DNA of 64,000 nucleotides from Symsagittifera roscoffensis (Eukaryota; Xenacoelomorpha; Acoela; Convolutidae): contig NC_087069.1 in assembly GCF_963678635.1 (NCBI RefSeq), positions 21,178,660 to 21,242,659 of the forward strand, written 5' to 3'. The notes beneath the pieces are model-generated. The model made no database searches, had not been told where the DNA came from, and saw only the letters and a list, made by a program, of their open reading frames with translations. The position numbers were made by a program, and so were the translations under genes. Of this stretch, positions 12,433 through 23,249 are shown in pieces. How positions within the stretch are numbered: position 1 is the first letter of the stretch; each line of letters opens with the position of its first letter.

Positions 12433-13729
12433 TCTGGTGCGACCATACGTCTCGAATAAGACCTTAATAGATTAGAATTAACCAAATTAGGTTAAAAATT
12501 AGACAAAACATTTTCAAAATGTTACACGATAATAATTTAAATGAAATGTCTCTACGACTCAATAGATCAGAGCCGATATTCCGAACAATACTAGAACTAC
12601 CCGGTATTGGAAGAAGACCTCGGACAAGAGATGACATACGAATACGTAGAAACTTACCATTTAGTTTTATGGTTGTACGGCAAAAGCCATCACAAACTTT
12701 AGTATTTAGAATCTTATTAGCAATGAATTTAGATTTTCATTTGCAAACATAAAATTTTGAAGTAAATCTTCATGATTAATTCAGGCGCTAAACAAAATTA
12801 TTAATGAAAAAAAAAACGATTGATAAAAAGATCTCAGATCGTTCCCTTAATTTCTGCAGTATTATATAAAACATATTTGAAAAATATTTATTGAAAATAA
12901 AAACAAAAATTAGTAGCATGACAATAAATAGTTAGTAATTATAAACCTTGTGGTTCCAGCTTCATTACCAAAACATAACAGCAATCATAAGCTTGTTAAC
13001 ATAATTTAAAAACTAAAACTTTTATTAAATAATTTAAATCATCTTAAATTTAAATTCACTTAGTTTTAAAGTAGATCATGAAGGCTTATCCTTGGATCTT
13101 TATAAATTTTCTATCTCATTAATTTTAAAAATCTGATCATCAAGGCCTATCCATGGATCAAAAAGAACAATTTTGTTCTCCCTCACCCATTTAGCAAGTG
13201 TCTAACGACCTCAAACGTCGATTCACTATCCAACCTTTTCAAAAGACCCAGGACTAATAGAAATTTTTAAATTAAACTAACCATTCAAATTAAGCTAAAC
13301 AGTGAAGAACTTCGGTTATTCATCCTTCACTTGAACCCTCCTCTTACCAAACCCAAGATAGATCTTAGACTTAGTAAGTTTAAAATAGTATCTAACGAAC
13401 CACTTGCGTTCTAATTATACCTGAACCTTGTGGATAGATTTACTATTCTCCAACCTTTGAACACAATCACTACCCCTAAGTAAGATTAAGTAAGTTAACA
13501 CCTTAACTTAGACTAGCCACGAGAAAGTAAAAAATCATTCTCCGGAATCGGTATACTTTTCTCTCCAACCCTGAAGAAAAAGACCCAAGTTAAGCTAAAC
13601 AAAAAATCGTAAGGACTAACAGTCTAGGAAAATAAAAATTCACTAACAACTTCTTGCATCCCTCATCCTAAACCTTATGTCATTCAAAAATTTAGAAAAA
13701 AAACAAACAATCGTTTTACACAACTGTGA
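12433..13729 (+). other. 5' leader of element B, mostly non-coding
   Basis: About 1.3 kb. One 77-residue ORF (12519-12752, ATG start, basic) is the only coding candidate, and I see no support for it beyond being the first ATG after the LTR. A short imperfect direct repeat, GATCATgAAGGCtTATCCtTGGATC, occurs near 13075 and again near 13134. Confidence 0.5.
12435..12452 (+). other. Candidate tRNA primer-binding site, element B
   Basis: Two bases after the 5' LTR the sequence reads TGGTGCGACCATACGTCT. TGG at this place is what pairing with a tRNA CCA end needs. The complement (TTCGAGACGTATGGTCGCACCA without the first base) also resembles a T-loop followed by an acceptor stem. I cannot assign the tRNA with certainty; an arginine tRNA would be my first guess. 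Confidence 0.4.
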
Positions 13730-14140
13730 AATAGGCAACCAGAAATACGATCTTGTAATCACTCCACATACACAAACAGTTGGATACATTTGAACAAAAC
13801 GACAAAGAATAAAAAAGGGAAAATTATAAACAAACAAAGACAAATCACACGAAAAAGGTTTTCGAAAAATGGAAACGCATTTTCTGAATCAGAAGCCAAC
13901 AGTTTAGACGAACTAAACAAATTAAAAGAATCAATAAATAAAAATTGCCCCATTCATGATCAATTATATTTTTCCGACTCAGAAACAACTTCAAATTCAT
14001 CAAAAAGAGGAAAAAGAAGAATAAAAAAGCAATATAAACACAAACCAGTACACCTGTATAATTGGAATCAACCAATTAGACACATTGATAGTTATATATT
14101 AACAGTCGTCAAACGAAAAAATGAGTCACACTCAAAGTGA
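13730..14140 (+). CDS. Element B ORF-a, basic Lys/Asn/Ser-rich protein (unknown)
   Basis: The frame is open from 13730, but the first standard ATG is not obvious and the first near-cognate codon is TTG at 13790. The product is very basic at its N-terminus (Lys, Arg, Asn), with a Ser/Glu-rich middle, and would suit nucleic-acid binding. It ends at 14140 and overlaps the ATG of the next ORF (14121) by about 20 bases in another frame. Position right after the leader suggests the start of a Gag-like polyprotein, but no capsid fold or zinc knuckle can be recognised. It could be the N-terminal part of ORF-b separated by a frameshift. Confidence 0.45.
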   Translation, partial: NRQPEIRSCNHSTYTNSWIHLNKTTKNKKGKIINKQRQITRKRFSKNGNAFSESEANSLDELNKLKESINKNCPIHDQLYFSDSETTSNSSKRGKRRIKKQYKHKPVHLYNWNQPIRHIDSYILTVVKRKNESHSK

Positions 14141-14849
14141 CGAAAGTCCAAATGAAGAAGCAGTTTTTCCCTTTCTTATAGATTCACTCGATGATAGAGG
14201 ACAAACACGGTTTTGTAAGAACTTACTCGTAAATTTGTTTGAACCAGGAATCAGTCCATGCAAAGCAGAATTCTCGGATGTAAAAATCAAAAGACAAATT
14301 ATTGAACATTATTTGAAAGACATATGTAATCTAACACAACAATACGGAATCTACACCATAGAATTCAGCTCACCAAATACAGCCCATGGTAAATATGTAA
14401 TTCAAACAGACGATATTGAATTAGAATTTTCAAAAGTATTCATAGAATATATCAAAAGCATACAATATCATAATTCACAAAGAGCAAACTCCATATTCAC
14501 TAACAAAGTTTTTGCAATAATATATAGTTATATATCTATATTAGAAAAAACAGAAGTTCAAAGTATATCACCAACTGAAACATCCAAACATACAAAAGTA
14601 CGAAATGAAATCACAGTGTTTTCAACAGTTCTACATATAATCCGCGAAAATTTTACCAAAGACGATGTTTCACAAAACACTAAACATGATTTGCAAAAGA
14701 TTTTAGAATGGTTTATAATAGATTATTTCACCCACAATTTAGATTTAATTTCACAAATTTCAGACCTCAAAATACCAATGACGATACTGTCCTTTCAGAA
14801 CAATCAGATTACGTTCGGGACCCTGAATGGTCTCATCCAGCATTTCTAA
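14121..14849 (+). CDS. Element B ORF-b, 242-aa helical protein (unknown, Gag-like by position)
   Basis: It starts with ATG and encodes 242 residues with a mainly helical look (FPFLIDSLDD, RFCKNLLVNLFE, IIEHYLKDICNLTQQYG). Its last 140 bases overlap the next ORF in frame 2. From about 14790 the frame-2 reading (SDYVRDPEWSHPAFL) looks more like real protein than the frame-0 tail. I therefore infer a frameshift between them, caused by decay or translational slipping. By place and by size it could be a capsid-type domain. I recognise no family and find no cysteine-histidine motif. Confidence 0.5.
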   Translation: MSHTQSDESPNEEAVFPFLIDSLDDRGQTRFCKNLLVNLFEPGISPCKAEFSDVKIKRQIIEHYLKDICNLTQQYGIYTIEFSSPNTAHGKYVIQTDDIELEFSKVFIEYIKSIQYHNSQRANSIFTNKVFAIIYSYISILEKTEVQSISPTETSKHTKVRNEITVFSTVLHIIRENFTKDDVSQNTKHDLQKILEWFIIDYFTHNLDLISQISDLKIPMTILSFQNNQITFGTLNGLIQHF

Positions 14850-15712
14850 ATATTCGACAAGATATCTCGAGTCAAGCAATAAGTACAATATCTTTCCACA
14901 GAGATTATGTAAAAGTAATACCATTAACAATTGACGCAACACCATTAAATTATAATACAGTTTTACCTGATACACGAAATAACAGCTTAAGTTCAACAGT
15001 CATACATAATGAAAATCTCAATGGAACCAGAAATCTTACACAACAAGATATTCAAACACCATCACACTTCATAAATGAAGAAATCGTCCAAACAACAGCA
15101 ACAACTACACAACAAAGTATTTCATCAATACACCCCAATCTGACAACATCAAGAAATACAAATACATCACTAACACAGGTGACCTTACAATCAACCGTTA
15201 AACCTTCGGTTGCTCCAAAATGTTCACATATGGAGTATCAAACGTAAAGACCAATGACAATACCGTCAAAAACACGAAAAACGTTCAAAAGAAACACTTT
15301 TTTAGAACACAATTATAATTATGCACACCAACCAAAAACAAATCAACCTCCCCGAAAAACTACACAAAATTTAAATGACGTATGTTCCCATTATTGGAAT
15401 CTTCCAAAAACATCGACCAATTCAGTAAATTTTCCAGATAATCCACAACCTACACAGGATTATAATGAAAATTACCCATTTTTTCAACAGAATAAAAATA
15501 AACAACATACACCATATAACACAAACTATTTTTCATCTGATGACAATGATTATCATCAACCAGACATTTTTGCACCATATACTAAAGAATATCGCACACA
15601 GAGACCGCGACAATCTCAACCATCACAAAATATGAAAATTTACCCCCAAAATCCAACAGATATACAAAATCCACAACAAATGCATATACAAAACCCATTT
15701 AACACACAATAA
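14708..15712 (+). CDS. Element B ORF-c, Thr/Ser/Gln/Asn/Pro-rich linker region (unknown)
   Basis: The frame is open across 14708-15712 except for one TAA at 15245-15247, just before an ATG. The product is low-complexity: Thr/Ser/Gln-rich before the stop, then Gln/Asn/Pro/Tyr-rich after it. It contains no catalytic motif. Coding continues in frame 0 from about 15690. Such regions often link structural domains, and I infer that it joins ORF-b to ORF-e in an intact relative. The internal stop and the frame changes suggest that this copy is damaged. Confidence 0.45.
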
Positions 15713-15965
15713 TATAGAAATAACACCTACCGCACCACAGTTGCCACCCTTACCACAAAACCATCCATTATCATTAGTTCCTCGTAATTTCCGAAACCTA
15801 GCAATCACAAATAATCCAAAATCTAGACCAAATACAACACAAAGTTGCATCCAACACATAATGACACATCATTCACAAAATGATAATACATACGAACAAA
15901 TTATAGAACAACCCCACACCACCACTTTTCAGTCTCAACATAATCATTTTTTTAGCCCACGATGA
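15690..15965 (+). CDS. Element B ORF-d, continuation of the Pro/Gln/Asn/His-rich linker in frame 0
   Basis: The frame is open from before 15700 to the TGA at 15963-15965 and reads TAPQLPPLPQNHPLSLVPRN and onward, in the same composition as ORF-c. It has no ATG of its own. Its stop overlaps the ATG of ORF-e as ATGA (15962-15965), an arrangement suited to termination-reinitiation. It may equally be a frameshifted piece of ORF-c. Confidence 0.4.
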   Translation, partial: KTHLTHNNIEITPTAPQLPPLPQNHPLSLVPRNFRNLAITNNPKSRPNTTQSCIQHIMTHHSQNDNTYEQIIEQPHTTTFQSQHNHFFSPR

Positions 15966-17773
15966 GCCGACAACTTGGATCCTTCCATCGCTCAAATTCG
16001 CATCCAGCCGACCTCCAAACTGAAATCCCAATAATCCCATTTTTTGCTTTCCGAACACCCGATTTTCCGATTATTAAAATATCATCAAGCACGAATTCTG
16101 ATACTAACTCAAATATTTCAGTTTTACATTCTATCTCACAATTTAATAAATCTAATGTAGAAACCCCCGACGAATTTGCAGACTCCGAACCATCTCCATC
16201 TACCTATACCCAGACCAACTCCTCAGTTTTTTCAAAACCCCCTTTTCAACCAATCCAATCCAATCATCCACTCCCATCCGTTTCCACTCCTTCTTATGCT
16301 TCCCAAGTGACCCCAACCTATTCTCCACTTCATTCCGACAGATCATATAAAAATTCCCCAGATACCCCCCAAATTTCCCAGGAGCTTGATAATATTATTA
16401 CTTTACAACAACAAGTAGTACACCCCAACACCCTCACAATACATCAACTATCATCCACAATAACATCCTCAAATCCACCTACTCCTACACCATCCTCAGG
16501 TTACACTCCATCATTAGCACAATCATCCACATCCACCGAAACACCTACTATCACTCACCGAGCTTATCGCACTTTTAAACGAAAATTTCCAAATCACCCA
16601 TTCCCAACCAAACCCGGAACAGCCCGCGAATATATTAATCACCTGGTACACACCAACACGAAAAATTTTCTTGAAAAAACTTTACCCTCATTTCCGCAAT
16701 ATACATTAAAAACACCTAATAATACTAACGACACACGCAATTTTGTAGTTGAACACGTTTTAATGACAACACTTCATTGGACAGCTTATTTTAATTTTAC
16801 TAACCCCCTTTGCCTACCATTAGCTAATACTCATGACAGCTTCAAAAAGAACAAAAACATGTTATATAGACTCACCACAACACTAACACCTCGACAATTT
16901 ACTTACGTTGGATATAAAAAATTACTAAAAACATTCACTGCACCCCGAGCTAACGAATTTGCAATAGAATACTACGATCATAATATCATCCGCCCTAATC
17001 AAGACCAATTTTTAGATGAAGACCTCTTCACAAACCCACAACTAACAGAAAAATTTTTCATCAAAACGTCATACATATTCACACTTAATATTTTTGACGG
17101 AAAGCCTGACCACATTATTTCAGAATCACTAGCTGATATTCAAGCATACGAGAGCTTCTATGATGAATTTCAGTTATTTTCACTAACCTTTCATTTTCTT
17201 TCACCACAAGAACGCGATTTGCACTGTTCCCACGATATTATGTTACGCAGTAAACAAACGCACACATATACATACTATCGTTTCATACAAAATCATTTCG
17301 ATTTACGCACTCCATCAAGACAACCTCACCATCGTTTTCAGTTTCTTAACTGAAAATACACGTCACCATTCTTCCTTAATTTTACATATTGCATTAAAGA
17401 TACTAACCTCCACGGCATCCTCCGCAACTATGACCCAGTTACCCAAATGTATATATTCTGTCCCATCACAAAAACCTTCAATGCCGAAGAATCCAGACCT
17501 TTCCTTATCCCGCATGAATTCATCCAGCCTATTGAAATACCCATATTAGAATTCATTCACAATACTAAATATAATCATAAAATATATAACCTCATCCAAA
17601 ACACACCCTACGAGTTTGCAGTAGGCACCGAAGAACTAAACACCATTAAAGCACTTCAATTGCTTTGGCCACTGCTACAAATTAAAAACATCATACCCAT
17701 ACTAGCCAAATTACTAACAACATCAGATATGATTCACGACATCTTCCCCCACGGCTTTTTCCCAGAAGATTAG
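15962..17773 (+). pseudogene. Element B ORF-e, about 604-residue orphan protein with one nonsense codon
   Basis: ATG at 15962 opens a 463-residue reading frame that stops at TGA 17351-17353. The same frame then stays open from 17354 to the TAG at 17771-17773 (139 more residues). Copy A has TCC in place of that TGA, so the stop is a private mutation and the full protein is about 604 residues. The first 190 residues are Ser/Thr/Pro-rich and look disordered. From about residue 195 (RAYRTFKRKFPNHPFP) the protein is folded-looking, with aromatic-rich segments and helices. I recognise no enzyme motif, no zinc finger and no membrane segment. Synonymous changes far outnumber amino-acid changes between copies A and B in the C-terminal 108 codons, so it was a working protein. 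Confidence 0.7.
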
Positions 17774-17774
17774 G

Positions 17775-17852
17775 GTAAGTACAATTTGAAATACCTTTAA
17801 CTAATAAATTTAAGTTTGTACTAACCATTTTCTATCAATGTTTGATTTATAG
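17775..17852 (+). other. Intron-like segment just after the stop codon, copy B
   Basis: GTAAGT start, TTTGATTTATAG end, 78 nt, one base after the TAG stop. It is equivalent in position and length to 463-540 of copy A. Confidence 0.5.
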
Positions 17853-19379
17853 TTCTAGTCTTCACACCACGATCATCTCCAAAACAGAAAAAGAACAAAA
17901 ATACAAACTTCTTAACTTATCTTAAAACTCATTAATTTCTTGCACTAAATAATGTAGTAAAATTCATACCAAATGTAGTGATTTTATTTATAATTTATTT
18001 CCCCATTAAGCAGTAAACTTAGTTACGATGAAAATTTATAATTTAAAATTTCCCCAAAAAACGCAGTAAAATTCAAATTCTATGCAATAAATTGATAAAA
18101 TGAGAAAACAGTACTAACTTTTTCCACATTTTCCTTCATTCGCACAAGAATTCTATCCAAACTCGCACAGCTCGCCCACGAAGAATTGTTTAAATAATGA
18201 TTTTAAGTTTCAAGCTTTCACTATCAACAACTCTAACACACATTAACAAGTTTCAAACTTTCCTTTAACCCGGTTGGAAAGGAATTATACACTAAACCAA
18301 ACTAAGCAACGCAGCTTACTAAACACCACAAATCATAAAATAACAGCATGACTAAGAAAAGAAAACCAACGGTACCCAAACCGGATTAACCCAGTTTAAA
18401 ACAGGATAATTTATTCTTTTGAAGACTATTATAAAGTCTAAGAAAGAAATAAAAAAACACAAAAAAGTCGCAAGACAAACCCAAACCAAAAACAATTTGA
18501 TTTTTGAAAAAAAGGACACAACCAAAGTAACATAAGAAAGACCAACATAAACCCAACAAGAAACGTTATCACATAACAGGACCTCTCAAAGGAACAGCAT
18601 GAAATCATACTCCCACTCCTGGCCTAACCCACCAGAGAGGACGTCCTGAGCATGCTCTATAACCGGCCTAACCCACCGTGCTACATCCACGCTTTGTGAC
18701 TACACTTCTATTTTTAATAAGAGGTACTCAAGGGTGAGTAACTCTTCAAAATAACCGAACTAAAAACAAAACGCTTTTGTGAAAACGACTAACTAAATTC
18801 ATGATTAAAGAACCGAATTAACATAATTTTATAAAATTTAAGTTATACTTTGCAGTATATAGATCATACACAACAACAAAGACGAACATCCAAAGACTAG
18901 ATGATCCTATCACACTCGAACAAAAGAATGGCTAAACACAACCGCCATGCCGTCCACAATCACGACTCAAAGGATTTAGAGTACGACTTGACTCCGCAGA
19001 AAAGGACTTCATTGAACTAGAACAATGACCACCTCGATGTTCAAGTATACGTACAGATCCGAATTACAAGGCATCCCTTCCACACACGATCTTCACGCCA
19101 TTCCTAGACGAGGCTGCATACAAAACAGTTCTCTACTAATACAGAAAAACCTGACATAGCAAACCATTTTGAAATCGGATTGATTTCATTGGGGATCACA
19201 GTCGTTGTAGAATGACGAAATAATAACTTCCTGTCCATAATTCCAGCGTCCTGGAACGTTCCTCTTCAAGAGGAACCGGATAAGAAAATGATGTTCGCCA
19301 AATACCAACGTTCATCATCCATCCTTCAAATTGCAGAGAAGAAAGATAGTTCTAAAAAACTCTGTAAACCCCGGATGGG
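17853..19379 (+). other. 3' non-coding internal region of element B
   Basis: About 1.5 kb without credible ORFs, collinear with 541-2078. Long, well-kept non-coding sequence ahead of the 3' LTR could hold packaging, export or expression signals. It ends CCGGATGGG before the LTR, a poor polypurine tract. Confidence 0.55.
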
Positions 19380-19790
19380 TGGAACCTGATCTAAACTACA
19401 TTTTATTATTGGATAAATTAAACATTTTACCACAGTAAAATATTTAATATTAACCAATCATAATCCATCCGACTAACAACCCACTTATTTGTAAGTGCTG
19501 AAATTACTTGTAACTTTAGCACCAGAGAGATTTGAATGTAACTTAGAAATTAGTTACCTCTCCAAGAGAACTTCAGCGATTGCAATAAGCCAGTATACTC
19601 TAGATCTATTGAGCCTAGCAGAGACTAGTTAAACACCCTGAGACTAGTAGATATAAGAGTAAGATTAGGATCGGTATTAGACTAAGAAGTTGCACGAATC
19701 TATCCGGCCGAAAATAAGATAGCGTGACGAGCAGAGGGGTGTACCTCATCCGAAATTACTCTATGATATAACCACATCGGTCCTAACTCA
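19380..19790 (+). repeat. 3' LTR of element B (411 bp)
   Basis: TGGAACCTGATC to GGTCCTAACTCA. It is followed at once by ATTT (19791-19794), the right copy of the target duplication. Confidence 0.85.
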
Positions 19791-19794
19791 ATTT

Positions 19795-19975
19795 GGTTCA
19801 AATAGCCGGAGAAACTAGATTGAATCTTTTTTCAATGGTTTTTTGAAATTGTATGAAAATTGTATGTTTAGCATTTTTCCATACATTTGATGCAGGCAAA
19901 TGTATGATAAGCTTTTTCGGTGTGGGGAAATGTAAGATAAGCATTTTCGGTTTATGGAGGTCAAACCGGGGTCAC
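19795..19975. mobile_element. Right part of the foldback element split by element B
   Basis: GGTTCAAATAGCCGGAGAAACTAG onward matches 21532-21620 of the foldback copy at 20777-23248. The right end, TTATGGAGGTCAAACCGGGG, matches the family end. This copy joins CATACATTTGATGCAG directly to AAATGTATGATAAGC. The copy at 20777-23248 has about 1.5 kb of retrotransposon at that place, so this copy gives the empty site. Confidence 0.7.
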
Positions 19976-20009
19976 ATTACCTTTCCAGGCCTTTTTGTTG
20001 GTTTTAATC

Positions 20010-20235
20010 GGTTTTCTTTATAAGACCGCTCAAAAACCGCTTAAAAACCGCTCAAATCTTGCTTGAGAAACCGTTCAAAATTCATCGCAAGAAATGAGCG
20101 GTTTTTTAAGCAAGATTTGAGCGGTTTGAGCGGTTTTTTCAAAAAAAACCGCTCAAACCGCTCAAACCGCTCAAATCTTGCTGAAAAACCGCTCAAACCG
20201 CTCATATCTTGAGCGGTTTTTGAGCGGGATCTCGA
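20010..20235. repeat. Hairpin-forming repeat of AAACCGCTC / GAGCGGTTT
   Basis: At least a dozen copies of ACCGCTCAAA and its inverse TTTGAGCGGT lie in about 225 bases, often joined with CAAATCTTGC / GCAAGATTTG. The right half is the approximate inverse of the left, so a single strand could fold into a long stem. It ends GATCTCGACCCGGG, a 3' edge reminiscent of the neighbouring foldback family. Confidence 0.65.
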
Positions 20236-20239
20236 CCCG

Positions 20240-20776
20240 GGTAGCGTATGGTATGATAGAAACGTGCATTTTTTACTTCCCTCACATCTGATTTTGGATT
20301 TTATAAAACTAATTGCGCGCTGTTACTGTGAAACAAAAAATCGCATTCTGAACAAACTAACAATCATAAACATGTTTGTTTTTTGTACTTTCAAGTGTTA
20401 CATCACCCAATCAGCCATTCTAACGCGGAAAACACAAAACAAAAAAATTGAAATATGGAAGTGGAGTCCAAAACAGACCCAGAAACAGTTCAGTCGTGAC
20501 TCTTTTCATAACATTACTTCCAAAAACGTAGTCGGTGCTAGGACAGACATAGGTATTGAATAAGCCACTGAACTAAGCGCGTGATAAAATGACGTACAAT
20601 ATGATGGACAAATCTGTTCACAAAATGCTCCAATCCCCCTTTTTGTTTTTTGAAATTCAATAAACAGAAGCCTGTTTAGTTTCACTTTGAATAATCTTAA
20701 CTGCAATAAAAAGTGTCAACTTGGAACAAAAGAACAAAGTTTTACAACAATTCATACATGCAACTTGACATATGAT
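20240..20776. other. Intergenic, no gene seen
   Basis: A 99-residue ORF (20264-20563) has no supporting feature; nothing else is visible. Confidence 0.35.
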
Positions 20777-23248
20777 CACCCGGGTTGACCAAAAATGCGT
20801 GTCCTACAATTTTCATATATGAAAAAAATGCTTGACAAGCAATTTCTTACAATTCCATAGATAGAGAAAAAGTTACGTGAATAAACATTTTTCCATATAT
20901 GGAAAATGTAGGACAACCATTTTTTCATAAAACAAAAAATTGACTTTTTTAAAATTTTATGTCTCAAAATTTTTGGGATGCCTTCGTGACCTAAAACAAG
21001 TGACTGAACCCATGGTTTACTCAAAACCAGAGTCACCAAACGGTTGATCGTCTGGCAATTACAAGGCATTGCAAACGACCTGAATTGTGTAAGAGTTCTT
21101 TTCACAAATCATATGCTGAAATCATTAAACTTTGTTATTTTTAAAGTTAGATTTTTCAAATTATCAAACATTGATCAATGTATATAAAAACATGGCATAC
21201 AAAAAAAATAAGAATATTTAGCCTGTTTGAAAAAAGTTATCAAGAGAAACGGAAAAAAAATATTTGTTGTGTATCCAGGACTACGTTATGCAGACAAAAA
21301 ATTAAAGGCTGCAAGCGAAATTGTGTTTTTTTTTGGAAAATGTTTTTTTTGAGTACAAAAATCTTTTTGCGGTTTTAAAATCAAAATTTGGGGTATTTTC
21401 ATATTTTTAGTTTTATTTTCGTTGGAAAAAATGCTAGTCATACATTTTTCATATATGGAAACTGTATGATAACCATTTTTTTTTTCAAAAATAAGAAACA
21501 ATTTTTTTCATCACTAGACTGTTTTATTAAGTTCAAGTAACCGCAGAAACTAATTCGAATCTTTTTTCAAAGATTTTTGAAATTGTATGACTAGCATTTT
21601 TTCATACATTTGATGTATGTAATGTTTTCATTAGTTGAGTTATCAGAATCAGTAGAATTGAACTGATAATATTCTTTTCCTGGTTCATAAAAATCGGCTC
21701 CATTCAATTCAAATTGTAAACATCAAGTTCCGAGGCGGGTTGTACTTCACTTTTGCTGGAGTCATCTTCATATCCATTTTCTGTGGTGGTGACTTCAAAT
21801 GAGAATAAACTACAACCACTAAAAGATATCCTAAAAGAAACATCCATGCAGTTCAACTGATTTCCATAGAGCGCGCTTCAAGAATTCTTGCTCTACACAA
21901 TCATGCCTCGGTCTCCAATATAATGAACGAGATCTACGGATACACATGATCGAAGATCTGAGAAGCGCAAATCCATTACGACACCGAATCCGCCAAAGCA
22001 CTTGTCTATACGAAATTATTATTTTTTTCACTGATCATCGAAGCAATTCTTTTTTAAAAAATGGTAGCAAGTTTCCACATACCTCCGGTGCACGAAAGAA
22101 CAAGAGGTATGAATGAACTGTGTTCAACTTCTCTGATACGTTGATCATAGCATATCTTTTTTCCATTTTGTTTTTCCTGTACACACTTGGCAGAGTACCA
22201 GAATTTGACTTGGCGCACGGACTGAAGGCTCTTACATCGAAGAATGCCTTCTCAAATCTGCCTCCCCAGACTCCATGAGCTCAAATATCAAGCCGCCCTT
22301 CATCGCCACTAATTGATGTTCTGGAAGCCAAAAGCTCGCCAGATAAACGCTCTAATTGAGGTTCCACTTCAACATTTGAGCAAACTTCAATCAACAATTC
22401 TGTTGTTAAGTCTCTCACTTCATTATACCGAATAGCTGAAAAAACTCCAGTAGGACAAGACAAGCAATGCTCAACCGAGAACGTTTTTCCAAAAACACAG
22501 TGAGATGGGACATCTTGCAGTGGCCAATTATATCGCAAGCACAATGCATCACTAAACACTGCTTTACTCAGGCAAAAACCATATTCTTCTAAGGGCGAAC
22601 GTTGTGAGCCAGTTTGACGAGCCTCTTGCGTTAGCCAGTTCAAATGCTCTTGAGTATGGTGTACTGACAAGCGATTGCAACACAACATCTTTTTTTCTTT
22701 GTTTCGGCGCGCCGTTCGTTCTCCCTCTGTAAATCAGTAGATGCTCGTTTCTGCCTACTTGCAACTCCGTTTAAATCAGTGTCGTTTGACAAAAGTTTCT
22801 CAACAAGAGATTTACAGAGTCTCTCAGAGTCTTTGAATTTCTGAGAGGCGTCTGTGTTTGGATTGATGATAATCAAACCACCCAGTCTTGCCGGAAGCTC
22901 TAGCACACATCTTTTGATGTCTCCTGGTGATACTCTACCAGTCAGCTTTGGCAGAAACTGCGTTCTGATTTTGCTTTCGAGTTTGGTGAGAATATCTTTA
23001 ATTTCATCTTGGCTACAATCGATCACTCTCGTCATGTAATTGCACTTTGGAATGCTACTATGCGTAAAAGCTGCAAAAGCACAGTGTGGCTGCGTCTCAG
23101 CGATGTGAGATGAACTCTCTAACTCACTTATCTATCCATCTGACGTTTTGAGAACATGCTGTTCAATGTAGGTAATTGTATGATAAGCTTTTTCGGTGTA
23201 TGGAATTGTAAGATAAGCATTTTTGGTTCATGGAGGTCAACCCGGGTA
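20777..23248. mobile_element. Foldback element, CCCGGGTTGACC family, copy 3, carrying a retrotransposon insertion
   Basis: The left end is CCCGGGTTGACCAAAAATGC and the right end is TTCATGGAGGTCAACCCGGG. The left arm (20777 to about 21620) matches the inner parts of copies 1 and 2, including the paralogous unoccupied site for LTR element B at about 21510-21560. From about 21620 to 23165 the foldback sequence is interrupted by an unrelated minus-strand retrotransposon fragment. Confidence 0.65.
21831..23035 (-). pseudogene. C-terminal region of a retrotransposon polyprotein with restriction-like endonuclease domain (broken)
   Basis: Read from 23035 downward, the pieces fit one recurring invertebrate retroelement domain order. 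LPARLGGLIIINP comes first. A Cys/His block follows (HCVFGKTFSVEHCLSCP, then RYNEVRDLTTELL). Then come RLDI and GGRFEKAFFDVRAF, which look like the acidic motifs of a PD-(D/E)xK nuclease. The tail is IRCRNGFALLRSSIMCIRRS. A frameshift near 22690 joins the first two ORFs. A TGA at 22281-22283 follows RLDI, and the same frame stays open beyond it to about 22038. There is no RT domain, so it is 5'-truncated. The family name is uncertain; an R2-like endonuclease architecture is my inference. Confidence 0.6.
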
Positions 23249-23249
23249 A

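Larger units (their letters stand above)
12023..19790 (+). mobile_element. Complete LTR element B (7768 bp) lacking reverse transcriptase
   Basis: Two LTRs of 410 and 411 bp with TG...CA ends bracket 6.95 kb, and ATTT is duplicated at 12019-12022 and 19791-19794. Removing the element joins ...GACTGTTGT-ATTT-GGTTCAAATAGCC, which matches an uninterrupted paralogous site at about 21510-21560. The insertion is therefore well proven. The interior encodes several ORFs of unknown type between 13.7 and 17.8 kb. Neither strand shows an aspartic protease, YxDD reverse transcriptase, RNase H or DDE/HHCC integrase. It is presumably mobilised in trans, or it uses an enzyme I do not recognise. The LTRs differ from each other at roughly 4-5% by eye, so this is not a very recent insertion. 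Confidence 0.85.

Noticed and set aside
12023-19790. DNA virus or Maverick-type element instead of LTR element B
   Set aside because: The terminal repeats are direct, 0.41 kb, with TG...CA ends and a 4-bp duplication. No polymerase B, ATPase or protease genes are seen.
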